This document shows, piece after piece, positions 1 to 8,734 of a stretch of DNA of 38,904 bases. Position 1 is the first letter of the stretch. Each line of letters opens with the position of its first letter. This DNA comes from Zetaproteobacteria bacterium (GTDB lineage: Bacteria > Bdellovibrionota_B > Oligoflexia > Oligoflexales > Bog-1112), in the NCBI GenBank assembly GCA_947445855.1, contig CANFEH010000006.1, positions 1 through 38,904 of the forward strand. The letters run 5' to 3'. The position numbers and the translations under genes were made by a program. The notes beneath the pieces are model-generated. The model did not search any database, was not told the origin of the DNA, and saw nothing but the letters and a program-made list of their open reading frames with translations.

Positions 1-458
1 ATTTTGCTGTGAAGCTCGTGCGAGGTGCTTATCTTGTGAAAGAAAAAAAATGGGCTGCCGAAAAAGGTTGTGAGAGTGTCCTCTTTCGTTCGAAAGAAGA
101 AACTGATATTGCTTATAATAATGCCTTGAAATTTTGTTTTGAAAATAGTGAAAAAGTAGCTTTGTTTGCTGGAAGCCATAATGCAACTTCCATGGAGATT
201 GGTGCAAAACTTTTCGAAAATACAGGTCGAACGTCTTTTTTTATGACAAGTCAGCTACAAGGAATGTGTGATTATATTACATTTAACTTGGCGTCTGCTA
301 ATATTCCTGCAAGTAAATATATACCTTTTGGTCCAGCAGATAAAGCTTTACCTTATTTAATTAGACGAGCTGAAGAGAACAGTTCTATTCTTGGAGAAAC
401 TAAAAAAGAGCTCACATTAATTGAGGAAGAAATAAAAAGAAGAGAAAAAGTTTCTTGA
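1..458 (+). CDS. Proline dehydrogenase, C-terminal part (cut by window start)
   Basis: This is the C-terminal part of an FAD-dependent proline dehydrogenase, which oxidises proline to pyrroline-5-carboxylate. The reading frame is open to the window edge (first full codon at base 3, reading FAVKLVRGAY), so the GTG at 9 is not the real start and the N-terminal part of the TIM barrel lies outside. Visible family motifs are KLVRGAY, SHNATS, the QLQGM stretch, KYIPFGPA and the closing YLIRRAEEN, whose paired arginines bind the proline carboxylate in this family. It ends in a short charged tail. No P5C dehydrogenase domain follows, so it is the single-function enzyme rather than a PutA fusion. It converges on the aminotransferase with only 7 bases between stop codons. 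Identification is firm; completeness of the gene cannot be judged. Confidence 0.9.
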   Translation, partial: FAVKLVRGAYLVKEKKWAAEKGCESVLFRSKEETDIAYNNALKFCFENSEKVALFAGSHNATSMEIGAKLFENTGRTSFFMTSQLQGMCDYITFNLASANIPASKYIPFGPADKALPYLIRRAEENSSILGETKKELTLIEEEIKRREKVS

Positions 459-465
459 GTATTTT

Positions 466-1776
466 TTAGGAAAGACTTTGACAAGCTTTTCCTAAGGTTT
501 CAAAAAGAGCTCCAATGGATTCTTTTTCGATACAGCTAAAAGCAATTCGCACGTCAGAGCTCCCCAAACTAATCACTCCTGTTTCATATTTTTCAAGAAG
601 ATGTAGTCTAAGCTTTTCAGAATTCATATTGTTTTTCAATCGAATACACATGAAGTAACCTGAGTTAAAAGGGTAAACATCCCAGAATTCTTTGTAAGCA
701 TTTTTATAGACGTGTTTCTTTGTTTCTTTGTAGCGTTCTTTAAGGATAATTTCTTTTGCTTTAGCTTCTTCTTCTATGTTAGGGCTCTCAAAAAGTTCTT
801 TTACAAGTTCTTGGCTATGATGATTGACGTTAGAAATATTCCCTCGCAATGCAGCAGATGCTTTTTGTTCTAGAGCCTTGTAGGCCTCTTCTGAAAGTCC
901 CTTTGAACCAAAGGTGATGAAACCTATTCGCATTCCCCAGAGGAAAAATTCTTTTGTACATCCATCTATTTTGACAGCAAGGATATTTTCATGAAGCTCG
1001 CAAAGGTCAGCAAAGAGACTCTCTCGTTTTAGGCCTTTTTCAAAAGTGAGTCCAAAATAAGCGTCATCGCAAAGGGCTACTATTTTTTTTCCTCGTTCTG
1101 CAAATTTTTTCAAAGATTGACAAAGAGCTTTAGATTCTTCTTGTGTGAGAGAGTAGCCTGTTGGGTTATGAGGAAAATTTAGAGCTAGGAAAATTTTTTC
1201 TGAAGGTACTTTTTCAAGAGTTTCTTCGAAACCTTTAAGATTAAATTTTTCGAGTTTTTGATCAAAAAAAGGAAAAGAAAAAAACTGAGCCTCTCCTTTT
1301 ATTTGCCAGATAAGTTTGTAATTTCCCCAAAACATGTCAGGAAGGACAAGAGAGTCTCCTGGGTCCAAAAAAAGTTCTCCTGCTAAGCTGAGTCCATGAG
1401 TGAGTCCTGAGGTAACAATAGGTAGACTGCTTTTTTTTAAAGAAGGATTAGATTTTTTTTGTCTTTCTTGCCAAAGACGTCTTAGTTCTGGAAGACCTGC
1501 AGAAGGCGCGTAGGGTAATACTTTATAGGCAGGAGTTTTTAGATGAATAAAATCCTCCAAAGACGGCAGCATCATGGCATGCCCATGTTCTTTTGCAATT
1601 CCTATAGTGGCATCAAAAACTTTTGCTTTCTGAGCAGCTTCAGCAGATTGAGAAACAATTCCTTTTGGAAAGAAAAGTCGTTTGCCATAAGAAGATAGAA
1701 GCTCTAGAGTCGTTTTATTACTTCTTAAAATGGCTTGATTTAATTCTTCAGCTAAAGGAGAGATGGGTTGATTCAT
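466..1776 (-). CDS. PLP-dependent class I/II aminotransferase
   Basis: A 436-residue fold-type I aminotransferase. The cofactor-site residues can be placed: the NPTG motif around N204, the DDAY motif with D238 and Y240, the Schiff-base lysine K275 in DGCTKEFF, and R283 in the following WGMRIGF segment. The length and order of motifs match aspartate/aromatic aminotransferase relatives. Substrate cannot be read from the sequence. The neighbouring proline dehydrogenase is convergent, so the two are not an operon, although both would feed the glutamate/proline pool. The ATG at 1776 is the natural start and lies at the edge of a 206-base intergenic region. A short N-terminal extension of about 50 residues before the usual fold may place substrate-binding helices. 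The family call is firm; the specific reaction is unknown. Confidence 0.88.
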   Translation of the reverse strand: MNQPISPLAEELNQAILRSNKTTLELLSSYGKRLFFPKGIVSQSAEAAQKAKVFDATIGIAKEHGHAMMLPSLEDFIHLKTPAYKVLPYAPSAGLPELRRLWQERQKKSNPSLKKSSLPIVTSGLTHGLSLAGELFLDPGDSLVLPDMFWGNYKLIWQIKGEAQFFSFPFFDQKLEKFNLKGFEETLEKVPSEKIFLALNFPHNPTGYSLTQEESKALCQSLKKFAERGKKIVALCDDAYFGLTFEKGLKRESLFADLCELHENILAVKIDGCTKEFFLWGMRIGFITFGSKGLSEEAYKALEQKASAALRGNISNVNHHSQELVKELFESPNIEEEAKAKEIILKERYKETKKHVYKNAYKEFWDVYPFNSGYFMCIRLKNNMNSEKLRLHLLEKYETGVISLGSSDVRIAFSCIEKESIGALFETLGKACQSLS

Positions 1777-1982
1777 TGTGAAACCTCATATTTAAAATTT
1801 GTAGAAAAGTAACAAAAAATTTAATAAAAATCTAAGGATTTTAAATAAATACAAAAGAATTAAATCTGAGAAATGTCTTGGCAACAAAAAAGAATATCTT
1901 GTTTTCTTTTCAAGCAAGAGATTTTTGTTAGAATAGAGTCAGTCTTTAAGAGAGAATAGAATAAAGTAGAGGTGAAAGTCGT

Positions 1983-2372
1983 ATGAAAAAATTTCCTTTG
2001 ATTGCACGAATTGTATTAGGTAGTATTTTCAGTATTTTTGGTCTCGCTGGGCTTCTTCAAATGATGCCACCTCCTGCCAATATGCCAATAGGGATGGAAA
2101 CTTTTTTAAAGGGCTTGATGGCTTCTAAGTACTTCTTTCCTCTTTTGAAAATTACGGAAACTGTTTGTGGGCTTTTATTATTATCAGGTTTTTTCGTGCC
2201 ATTAGCGCTAGTGATATTGGCGCCTATTATTGTTCATATTTTCTTTGTTCATATATTCCTCATGCCTGATGGTCTGATGATGGCTCTTGTTATTTGTATT
2301 CTTGAACTTTATCTTTGTGTTTTTGCAAAACCTTACAGTATTACAGTGAGAAAACTTTTTTCTGCAAAGTAA
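1983..2372 (+). CDS. DoxX-family small membrane protein
   Basis: A 129-residue protein with about four hydrophobic helices and the DoxX-like beginning ARIVLGSIFSIFGLAGL, followed by a helix around residues 50-70 with ITETVCGLLLLSG. DoxX-family proteins are small integral inner-membrane proteins. Some are linked to quinone or redox metabolism, but for most members no biochemical role is established. A good ribosome-binding site (AGAGGTG) precedes the ATG. The gene is followed after 58 bases by the photolyase on the same strand, and the pair may be co-transcribed. Nothing in the sequence identifies a substrate. Family assignment is good; function is unknown. Confidence 0.75.
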   Translation: MKKFPLIARIVLGSIFSIFGLAGLLQMMPPPANMPIGMETFLKGLMASKYFFPLLKITETVCGLLLLSGFFVPLALVILAPIIVHIFFVHIFLMPDGLMMALVICILELYLCVFAKPYSITVRKLFSAK

Positions 2373-2430
2373 AATGTCTCTCATAGAGAAATTTATTTTT
2401 TGATATATTTTCCTAGGATCTCTTCTCATT

Positions 2431-3867
2431 ATGAAAAAAAAAGGTCTTGCTATTTTTCTTTGTGCTAATGATTTTCGCTTACGAGACAACGAAGCTTTAA
2501 CAGAAGCTTCTTTTTATGAAGAGTGTCTTCCTCTTTTTTTGTACAACAAATCAAGCAAAGCTCTTGGGGGAGCTAGTCGTTCTTGGTTGCATTATAGCCT
2601 TAAAACTTTCCAAGAAACCTTAGAAAAAGAAAATTCAAAACTCCTCATCTTAGAAGGAGATTTTTTAGAGTCTCTTCGTGTTTTGTTTGATTCTATCTCT
2701 GTAGCTTCTGTTTTTTGGAATGAAAATTATAATCCTCTCAAAAAGAAATTTTTTGAAAGCTTAAAAATTTTATTAGAAGAAAAAAAAATTCCTTACTCCT
2801 CTTGTCATGGCTATCTTCTTAGTACTCCAGAAGAGTTACTTAAAAAAGACGGGACCCCTTACTTGGTTTATACGGCATTTTGGAAAAACTTTGTTTGCAA
2901 GTATAGGCCTAAAACTTTAGAAAAAGTAAAACTATCCCCTTACCCAAAAGATTTTAAAATAAAATCTCACTCTGTAGAATCTCTTGAGCTTTTGCCTAGC
3001 ATTTCTTGGGACAAAGAATTCTATAAAGCGGGTAAACCAGGAGAAGAAAATGCTCTGAAAGCATTGCAAGTTTTTTTTAAAAAAAGCGCAGATGCTTATC
3101 ACGACAAAAGAGATGTCCCATCTCTGCTTGGAACTTCAAGGTTAAGTCCTTATCTTCATTTTGGAGAAATTCATCCCCAAAGAATTTTACAATCCCTTGA
3201 GTCAGAGTTTGGTTCTCTTGTTAAAACATCTTCTCAGGGAGTTCTTCAGTTTGCTAAAGAGGTTGTGTGGAGAGAATTTTCTCATCATCTACTTTGGCAT
3301 TTTCCTTTTATGGTTAATAAACCACTAAGAAGTGCTTTTGAAAATTTTCCCTGGAAGAAAAATAAAAAACTATTAAGACTTTGGCAAAAAGGTCTTACTG
3401 GTTATCCTATTGTAGATGCTGGAATGCGTGAGCTGTGGGAAACAGGGTGGATGCATAATCGTGTGAGAATGGTTGTAGCCTCTTTTCTTGTAAAAAATTT
3501 AGGTATCCCCTGGCAAGAAGGTGCTTTATGGTTTCATGATACGCTTTTAGATGCAAGTCTTGCAAATAATACAGCTTCTTGGCAATGGGTTGCTGGTTGT
3601 GGAGCAGATGCTGCTCCTTTTTTCAGAATTTTTAGCCCTAGAACCCAAGGAGAAAAGTTTGATCCAGAAGGAGTCTATGTTAAAAAATGGTGCCCAGAAC
3701 TTGCAAAACTTCCTAAAAAATGGATTCATGCTCCTTCTGAAGCACCTGAGGCAACTCTTCAAGCTGCTGGGATTACTCTCGGAAAAAATTATCCAAAGCC
3801 TATCGTGAACTATAAAGAGTCAAGAGAAAAAGCCCTTCAAAATTATGATTGGATGAAAAAATTCTAA
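2431..3867 (+). CDS. phrB: Deoxyribodipyrimidine photolyase (class I type)
   Basis: A 478-residue flavoprotein of the photolyase/cryptochrome family that uses blue light to split UV-made cyclobutane pyrimidine dimers. The N-terminal alpha/beta antenna domain begins with the RLRDNEAL motif. The FAD-binding helical domain contains GTSRLSPYLHFGEIHP, the GYPIVDAGMRELWETGWMHN stretch and NNTASWQWVAGCGADAAPFF, which carries the tryptophan used for electron transfer to FAD. FRIFSPRTQGEKFDP closes the active-site region. Full length, with no missing domain. It overlaps the YggU-family gene on the other strand by 4 bases (interlocked stop codons). A working photolyase implies that the organism sees light at some stage of its life. 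CPD specificity rather than (6-4) specificity is inferred from overall similarity. Confidence 0.95.
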   Translation: MKKKGLAIFLCANDFRLRDNEALTEASFYEECLPLFLYNKSSKALGGASRSWLHYSLKTFQETLEKENSKLLILEGDFLESLRVLFDSISVASVFWNENYNPLKKKFFESLKILLEEKKIPYSSCHGYLLSTPEELLKKDGTPYLVYTAFWKNFVCKYRPKTLEKVKLSPYPKDFKIKSHSVESLELLPSISWDKEFYKAGKPGEENALKALQVFFKKSADAYHDKRDVPSLLGTSRLSPYLHFGEIHPQRILQSLESEFGSLVKTSSQGVLQFAKEVVWREFSHHLLWHFPFMVNKPLRSAFENFPWKKNKKLLRLWQKGLTGYPIVDAGMRELWETGWMHNRVRMVVASFLVKNLGIPWQEGALWFHDTLLDASLANNTASWQWVAGCGADAAPFFRIFSPRTQGEKFDPEGVYVKKWCPELAKLPKKWIHAPSEAPEATLQAAGITLGKNYPKPIVNYKESREKALQNYDWMKKF

Positions 3868-4142
3868 TCGTTTTCATCGTCAATACAAACTATTTTATGC
3901 TTACCTTTGAGACCTGAAGTAATTTCTACAGACCTTTGAGCAACCTTAAAATGTTTAGCAAGAAGTTTGCAAATAGATTTATTTGCTTTGCCCTCAATGG
4001 GAGAAGCTTTTACATGAACTTCAAGTTCTTTTGGTCCGAGCTCTTTTACAGTTTCTAATTTTGCGTTGGTCTTTACTTTTAAATTATATTTTTTTAGCAT
4101 AGGATAAAGTCTATATTCTAGACGACTCGAATTTTTTTCCAC
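3864..4142 (-). CDS. YggU/DUF167 (UPF0235) family protein
   Basis: A small protein of the YggU/DUF167 family, whose biochemical role is not established. The family core is clear: VHVKASPIEGKANKSICKLL followed by a hydrophobic strand and SGLKGKHKIV. Two starts are possible. The GTG at 4142 is preceded by AAGG at a suitable distance and gives 92 residues, overlapping the end of the MATE gene by 25 bases. An ATG at 4100 gives 78 residues, closer to the conserved core, but has no obvious ribosome-binding site. I keep the longer form. Translation is likely coupled to the upstream MATE gene. Its stop codon overlaps that of the photolyase on the opposite strand. Confidence 0.8.
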   Translation of the reverse strand: MEKNSSRLEYRLYPMLKKYNLKVKTNAKLETVKELGPKELEVHVKASPIEGKANKSICKLLAKHFKVAQRSVEITSGLKGKHKIVCIDDEND

Positions 4143-5515
4143 TGACCTTGTGAGAAACGAATCCCCAGTAAAATAGTTTGAAAAAATAGATTAGCAGAAA
4201 AAACACCCCAAGTAAAAGTTGGATCAAAGCCTTTTATTTTAATCATGTAGTAAGCTATGAAGAGCATAGCCCAGTCCCCAATAAGAGCTATATACATAAC
4301 AGCTTTTGTGTCTCCTGCTGCTCTTAGGGCTCCACTCAGCACCAAATTCACTCCATTTGCCAAACAGTAGAAACATATAAGCTTTAGCATCGTAGAAGCT
4401 AAAGGCATAATGGTACTGTAAGTAACAGTATTTTTATCAGGCAAGAAAATATGAATAAGATACTCTGTTTGAGTTATGAAGATAAAACAAGCGAATAACA
4501 TAGTTCCTAGAGAAAGAAGGGTTGCAGATATGATACTTCTTTTTGCATTTTCTAATTCTCCTGCTCCCATGTATTTACCTACTAGACTCATGAGTCCAAT
4601 ACTCACCCCAAAAGTGGGTAAAAAAGCTATAATTTCCCAATTAAGAACAATCGTTGCTGAAAGAGCTTCATTTGGCCCGTAGGAGTGAAAAAGAGCTACA
4701 AAAGTAGAAAATGTTGCAAACACAAGAGTCATTTCAAAGCCAGTAGCTGAGCCAAAATGAATGAGTTTAGCAACAAGTTGGGAGTTCCATTTTAAATATA
4801 AATTAGTACCAAAATCTTCTTTGTATTCTTTTTGCAAAAAAACCATTGAGAAAATAACACACATGAGGAGAGAAGAAAGTATACTTCCAAGAGCAGCCCC
4901 TTCTATTGGTGTAAAACTAGATTCAGCCTCGGCCCATTTGATCAAAGTATAGCTCAGAGGAAAATTAACAATCATTCCAAAAAGATTTACTTTCATGATG
5001 ACAGACGTTTTTCCAATTCCAGAAAAAAAACTAGCAAAAATTATATTCATCAGGACAAAGAGATCGCCTGTGTTCATAATATTGAAGTAGAGAGTTGCAA
5101 GTTCTTTTTGTTTTTGAGAAACCCCTGTCCACTCAAAGTAAAGTGAAGCAAAAAATTCTCCAAAAAAAAGAATAAAAGGGTAACACAAAAGAGAAATTAT
5201 AATTCCTCCATGAACAAGCCCTGTTATTTTTTCTTTTTGTTTTGCACCGAGAAGTTGGCCTGTCAAAGGAGTGATGTAACTTAAAAGCCCACAGAAAAAA
5301 ACGATGAAAAGATAAGAAGTAAAACCTCCTAACATAGAAGCAGCAGGAGGTTCTTTGCCGAATGGAGTCAAAAGAAGTCTATCAGTGAACATCATTAAAC
5401 TAAAGCATGCTTGTGAAATTCCTGCAGGAATTGCTAACTTTAAGAGCTCTCGAAGACCTCCAGGTTTTAACCAAAAAGCTTTGAGGGAATGGGAAGTCGG
5501 AAAAGAAGACAACAT
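4118..5515 (-). CDS. MATE-family multidrug/metabolite exporter
   Basis: A 465-residue polytopic membrane protein of the MATE family, which exports cationic drugs or metabolites in exchange for sodium or protons. About 12 hydrophobic segments are visible. The first begins LLKLAIPAGISQACFSLMMF, with the family-typical membrane-embedded proline and a following TDRLLL. A second half repeat begins near residue 245 (LIHFGSATGFEMTLVF), as expected for the two six-helix bundles. The gene starts at an ATG just after AGGTGG, next to the long intergenic region upstream of trkA, and runs divergently from trkA. The dyads found there could therefore affect either gene. The YggU-family gene overlaps its 3' end. 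Substrate is unknown. Confidence 0.9.
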   Translation of the reverse strand: MLSSFPTSHSLKAFWLKPGGLRELLKLAIPAGISQACFSLMMFTDRLLLTPFGKEPPAASMLGGFTSYLFIVFFCGLLSYITPLTGQLLGAKQKEKITGLVHGGIIISLLCYPFILFFGEFFASLYFEWTGVSQKQKELATLYFNIMNTGDLFVLMNIIFASFFSGIGKTSVIMKVNLFGMIVNFPLSYTLIKWAEAESSFTPIEGAALGSILSSLLMCVIFSMVFLQKEYKEDFGTNLYLKWNSQLVAKLIHFGSATGFEMTLVFATFSTFVALFHSYGPNEALSATIVLNWEIIAFLPTFGVSIGLMSLVGKYMGAGELENAKRSIISATLLSLGTMLFACFIFITQTEYLIHIFLPDKNTVTYSTIMPLASTMLKLICFYCLANGVNLVLSGALRAAGDTKAVMYIALIGDWAMLFIAYYMIKIKGFDPTFTWGVFSANLFFQTILLGIRFSQGQWKKIRVV

Positions 5516-5637
5516 AGGCCACCTATTAGAAAAATACGTAAATTTAGAATGAGAAAGAGTTTAGCTAAGCAAAGAGTAGCTAAACCATTCTGACTGTTTC
5601 CGTAGTTTCCATAATCTGTGTGCCTATCAAAAAAAAG

Positions 5638-5651
5638 TTAGGAAATTTCCT
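5638..5651. promoter_or_regulatory. Dyad 1 upstream of trkA
   Basis: The sequence TTAGGAAATTTCCT includes a perfect 12-base palindrome (AGGAAATTTCCT at 5640-5651). It shares 13 of 14 bases with the start of the dyad at 5754-5769. No T-run follows, so it does not look like a terminator. A repressor or activator site is an inference. Confidence 0.4.
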
Positions 5652-5753
5652 GTGAAGTTACGGTAGATTTATCAATTTTTTTAGCGATAAGCAAGCTAAG
5701 ATATAGAGACTAGAAAGATTTTTCAGATTTTTTTTTCTATCAATGTACTATAG

Positions 5754-5769
5754 TTAGGAAATATCCTAA
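5754..5769. promoter_or_regulatory. Dyad 2 upstream of trkA
   Basis: The sequence TTAGGAAATATCCTAA has perfect 6-base arms (TTAGGA/TCCTAA) around a 4-base centre. It lies 58 bases before the trkA start, directly after a possible -10 element, a position suited to repression. Its near-copy lies about 116 bases upstream. Confidence 0.45.
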
Positions 5770-5827
5770 AAAAGTGGATAAAAGCATTTAAGAAAAAATA
5801 ATTTTAGATGGGTAAGAGGAAAGGTTT

Positions 5828-7180
5828 ATGAAAAATGTAGTCATAACTGGTGCTGGGGAAGTGGGGCGTTATGCTGCTCAAATTGCTAAGAAAGATGGTT
5901 TGAGAGTGACCATTGTTGAAACCTGTTGGGAAGCTATATCCCAGGTGGAAAACACCCTAGATGCAAGGATTGTTGAAGGCTCTGCCTGTGATGCTGAGGT
6001 GTTGAGACGAGCTGAAGTGGAGACTTGCGACATACTTATGGCAGCAACAAGCCTTGATGAAGTCAACCTCCTTACTGCTGCCATTGCAAAACGTATGGGT
6101 GCTAAAAAAGTAATGGCACGAATTCATAACCCAGTTTATTTTGACTCTCATTTTGACTATAGAGAATCTTTTGGTGTCGATTATTTTATTTGCCCAGAGC
6201 AACTAACAGCAAAAGCTATAGCCTCTGATTTAGATTTAACAGAACCAAATGCAACTAAAATTCCTCGTTTTGCACAAAATGAAATTGAAGTTCGTAATAT
6301 CATTGTGAGCCCAAAGAGTGAAGCCATTCAAGTTGAACTAAAAGATTTAGATTTACCATCAGGGGTTCGTATTGTTCTCATTAAAAGAGATGGTGAAGGT
6401 ATCGCTCCTGATGCTCATAGTGTTTTAAAACCTCTTGATAAAATTTCTATCATTGGACCAGCAGAGTCTTTTAAAAGTATTTATGCTCTTTTTGGACAAG
6501 AAGACTTTCGCGTAAGAAATATCGCAATATCAGGTGCTGGGCCTATTAGTGAATGGCTCCTAAAAAAACTTGATCACACCAGGTATCAAATTAAACTTTT
6601 TGAAAAAGATCTCACGTTAGCTGAAAAAATTGCTGAAAAAAATAGAGGCATCACAGTGATTAATGCAGATCCTATGGAAGGAGATTTGTTTCAAGGAGAA
6701 CATTTAGAAAAGTGTAGTTCTTACTTAGCTCTTGGTAAGAATCAAGAGCATAATATTTTAGAAGCGATGCATGCTAAAACAAGAGGTGTTCCTAACACAA
6801 TAGCTCTTATTCAAAGTATGAACTTTCTTCACATATTGAAAGACACAAGGATTGATCATCTTTACAGTCCTCGTTTAGAAGCTGCCAAAACATTAAGACA
6901 AGTCACTGATGCAGCTCCGATTCGTGTTTTAGCTCGTCTTGATTTTAAAGTATCTCTTGTCTATCAAGTGCGTGTCAAAACAGGTTCTTGGGGAATAGGT
7001 AGAGAGTTGATTGAACTTGGATTTCCAAAAACTTCTTTTATTGCTGCTATTGAACGAGATGGTTATGTTCTTTATCCGTCAGCAAAAGATTCTGTTCAAA
7101 AAGGAGATATTCTTGTGATTATTGGCCCTAGTGGTATCAAAGAGTTTTTAAAAGAAACCTTTATAGATCAGAGGGGGTAG
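5828..7180 (+). CDS. trkA: Trk potassium uptake regulatory subunit TrkA
   Basis: The 450-residue cytosolic ring subunit of a Trk/Ktr potassium channel, which binds NAD(H) or nucleotides and gates the membrane subunit. It has the full tandem layout RCK_N-RCK_C-RCK_N-RCK_C. The first Rossmann motif is GAGEVGRYAAQ at the N-terminus, ending with an acidic residue in TIVE. The second half restarts near residue 235 with GAGPISEWLL, a degenerate GxGxxS version. This suggests that only the first nucleotide site is canonical, as is common in TrkA. It is followed after 2 bases by trkH, so the pair is an operon. A strong ribosome-binding site (AGAGGAAAGG) supports the ATG. Dyads upstream may control it. 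Confidence 0.95.
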   Translation: MKNVVITGAGEVGRYAAQIAKKDGLRVTIVETCWEAISQVENTLDARIVEGSACDAEVLRRAEVETCDILMAATSLDEVNLLTAAIAKRMGAKKVMARIHNPVYFDSHFDYRESFGVDYFICPEQLTAKAIASDLDLTEPNATKIPRFAQNEIEVRNIIVSPKSEAIQVELKDLDLPSGVRIVLIKRDGEGIAPDAHSVLKPLDKISIIGPAESFKSIYALFGQEDFRVRNIAISGAGPISEWLLKKLDHTRYQIKLFEKDLTLAEKIAEKNRGITVINADPMEGDLFQGEHLEKCSSYLALGKNQEHNILEAMHAKTRGVPNTIALIQSMNFLHILKDTRIDHLYSPRLEAAKTLRQVTDAAPIRVLARLDFKVSLVYQVRVKTGSWGIGRELIELGFPKTSFIAAIERDGYVLYPSAKDSVQKGDILVIIGPSGIKEFLKETFIDQRG

Positions 7181-7182
7181 CT

Positions 7183-8718
7183 ATGTCTTTACGTCCTTCT
7201 CTCTATGTTCTTGGAATTCTTTTGATTCTTTTGAGTGGATCTATGGGTATTGTTCTTTTGTGGAATCTCTATGAGGTGTTAGTGTATGGGGGTCTTGTCC
7301 ACTACCAATCTTTTCAAGCAACCTTTTGTGCCTTAGTTGTTGGTTTAGTGATTTCTATGAATCTTATTTTTCTTGGGGATAAAAATTTAGAGGCTTTAGG
7401 TTTAAGAGAATCTTTTTTTATTGTAACTTTTGCTTGGTTTCTTGGAGGAGCTGTTGGAGCACTTCCATTTTTTTTCTGGGCTCATTTTTCTGGGAATATC
7501 GAGCATGAGTTTAGTAATTATGTGAATTGTTATTTTGAAATCATGAGTGGCTTAACCACATCAGGAGTTTCTGTTCTATCTGCACCGGCTTCTCTTCCAC
7601 AAAGTATTTTATTTTGGAGAGCTTTAGTTCAGTGGTTAGGAGGTCTTGGAATTGTTGTTCTTTTCGTCGCTGTGATACCAATGATTGCTGCAGCTAGCAA
7701 AAAAATTCTGAGTGCAGAAACAAGTGGTATAGGTGGTCATCAAGACACTCCAAGTCTCCAAGAAACAGCTCAAATTCTTTGGATTATCTATGCTGTTTTA
7801 ACCATTCTGCAAATTCTTGTAATGAAAGTATCTGATTTTAATTTACCGTGGTTTACTTGTTTAACATTTGCTTTATCCACAACACCTACTTCTGGTCTTA
7901 GTATTTTAAATGACAGTGCAGGGAGTCTTACTGTTTTGACACAGTGGGTTGTCATTTTTTTTATGTTTATATCAGGAATTAATTACGCTCTTTTTTACCA
8001 TCTAGTACGAGGTAAATGGAGAATTTTTTGGACTAACTCAGAGTTTAGAGTTTATCTAGGAACTGTTTTTTTAGCTTCTCTTGTCGTTGGTTTAAATTTA
8101 AAAGGAACTCCTTACTTATCGATGGCAGGTGAACCTATTGCAGATCAGTCTTTTTCTCAGATTGCTCTTGATAGTTTTTTTCAAGTGGTTTCAGCTCAAA
8201 CAACCACAGGATTTTCTAATGTAGACTCAAACAGCTGGCCCGATATGTCTAGGTATATTATATTGGCTCTTATGTTTGTTGGAGGGTGTGCAGGTTCTAC
8301 AGCAGGTGGAGTTAAGATTGTTCGTATTATTGCTTTCTTCAAAATGCTTTTCGTTGAACTTGAAAGATCTTTTCGCCCGAACATAGTTAGACCTTGTAGC
8401 ATTGATGGAGTAACTCTTTCGCCTGCACAGAAACATTCTATTTTGCTTCATATTATTGTTTGTTTTTTCCTTGTTGGATTTGGATCTCTTTTACTTTTTT
8501 TCTTAGAAAGTGGAAGGCTTGATTTTGCAACAGCTATCTCATCGCTTATCACATGTTTTAGCAATGTGGGTTTCGGATTTTCTAAAGTGGGAGCTACGAG
8601 TAATTTTGGTTTTTATTCAGATGGCTCTAAGCTTTTCCTTCTTTTTATAATGGTGGTAGGTCGTCTTGAAATTTTCACTGTCTTAGCTCTTTTTTCTAAA
8701 CGTTTTTGGAAGTTTTAA
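7183..8718 (+). CDS. trkH: Trk potassium uptake membrane subunit TrkH
   Basis: The 511-residue potassium-translocating subunit of the Trk system. The four selectivity-filter loops of the SKT fold are visible in order: SGLTTSGVSV, STTPTSGLSI, SAQTTTGFSNV and ITCFSNVGFGFS, each with the key glycine. The motif GGCAGSTAGGVKIVR before the last helices is the conserved membrane-embedded gating loop of TrkH. The start lies 2 bases after the trkA stop. It ends 1 base before the end of a convergent outer-membrane-like gene. Potassium uptake with TrkA is a confident assignment; the coupling ion cannot be told. Confidence 0.95.
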   Translation: MSLRPSLYVLGILLILLSGSMGIVLLWNLYEVLVYGGLVHYQSFQATFCALVVGLVISMNLIFLGDKNLEALGLRESFFIVTFAWFLGGAVGALPFFFWAHFSGNIEHEFSNYVNCYFEIMSGLTTSGVSVLSAPASLPQSILFWRALVQWLGGLGIVVLFVAVIPMIAAASKKILSAETSGIGGHQDTPSLQETAQILWIIYAVLTILQILVMKVSDFNLPWFTCLTFALSTTPTSGLSILNDSAGSLTVLTQWVVIFFMFISGINYALFYHLVRGKWRIFWTNSEFRVYLGTVFLASLVVGLNLKGTPYLSMAGEPIADQSFSQIALDSFFQVVSAQTTTGFSNVDSNSWPDMSRYIILALMFVGGCAGSTAGGVKIVRIIAFFKMLFVELERSFRPNIVRPCSIDGVTLSPAQKHSILLHIIVCFFLVGFGSLLLFFLESGRLDFATAISSLITCFSNVGFGFSKVGATSNFGFYSDGSKLFLLFIMVVGRLEIFTVLALFSKRFWKF

Positions 8719-8734
8719 GCTAGTAGCTTTTTTG
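8717..8734 (+). terminator. Weak stem-loop with T-run after trkH
   Basis: AAGC-TAGTA-GCTT followed by T residues overlaps the trkH stop codon. The stem is only 4 bases, so it is at best a weak intrinsic terminator. It also lies inside the 3' end of the convergent gene. Confidence 0.25.

Larger units (their letters stand above)
5516..5827. promoter_or_regulatory. Long divergent intergenic region upstream of trkA
   Basis: This 312-base stretch separates the divergent MATE and trkA genes and contains no convincing gene. It is very AT-rich. It holds two near-identical dyads, annotated separately at 5638-5651 and 5754-5769. A TACTATAGT string at 5746-5754 could contain a -10 element just before the second dyad, but I see no good -35 at the right distance. 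The ribosome-binding site of trkA (AGAGGAAAGG) closes the region. Confidence 0.55.

Noticed and set aside
9-458. GTG at 9 as start of the proline dehydrogenase fragment
   Set aside because: The frame is open to the left edge and reads FAVKLVRGAY, a conserved core motif, so the gene begins outside the window.
2208-2489. Minus-strand reading frame under the DoxX/photolyase junction
   Set aside because: It lies opposite a DoxX-family gene and the start of the photolyase gene, has a basic, asparagine-rich composition of no known family and no ribosome-binding site.
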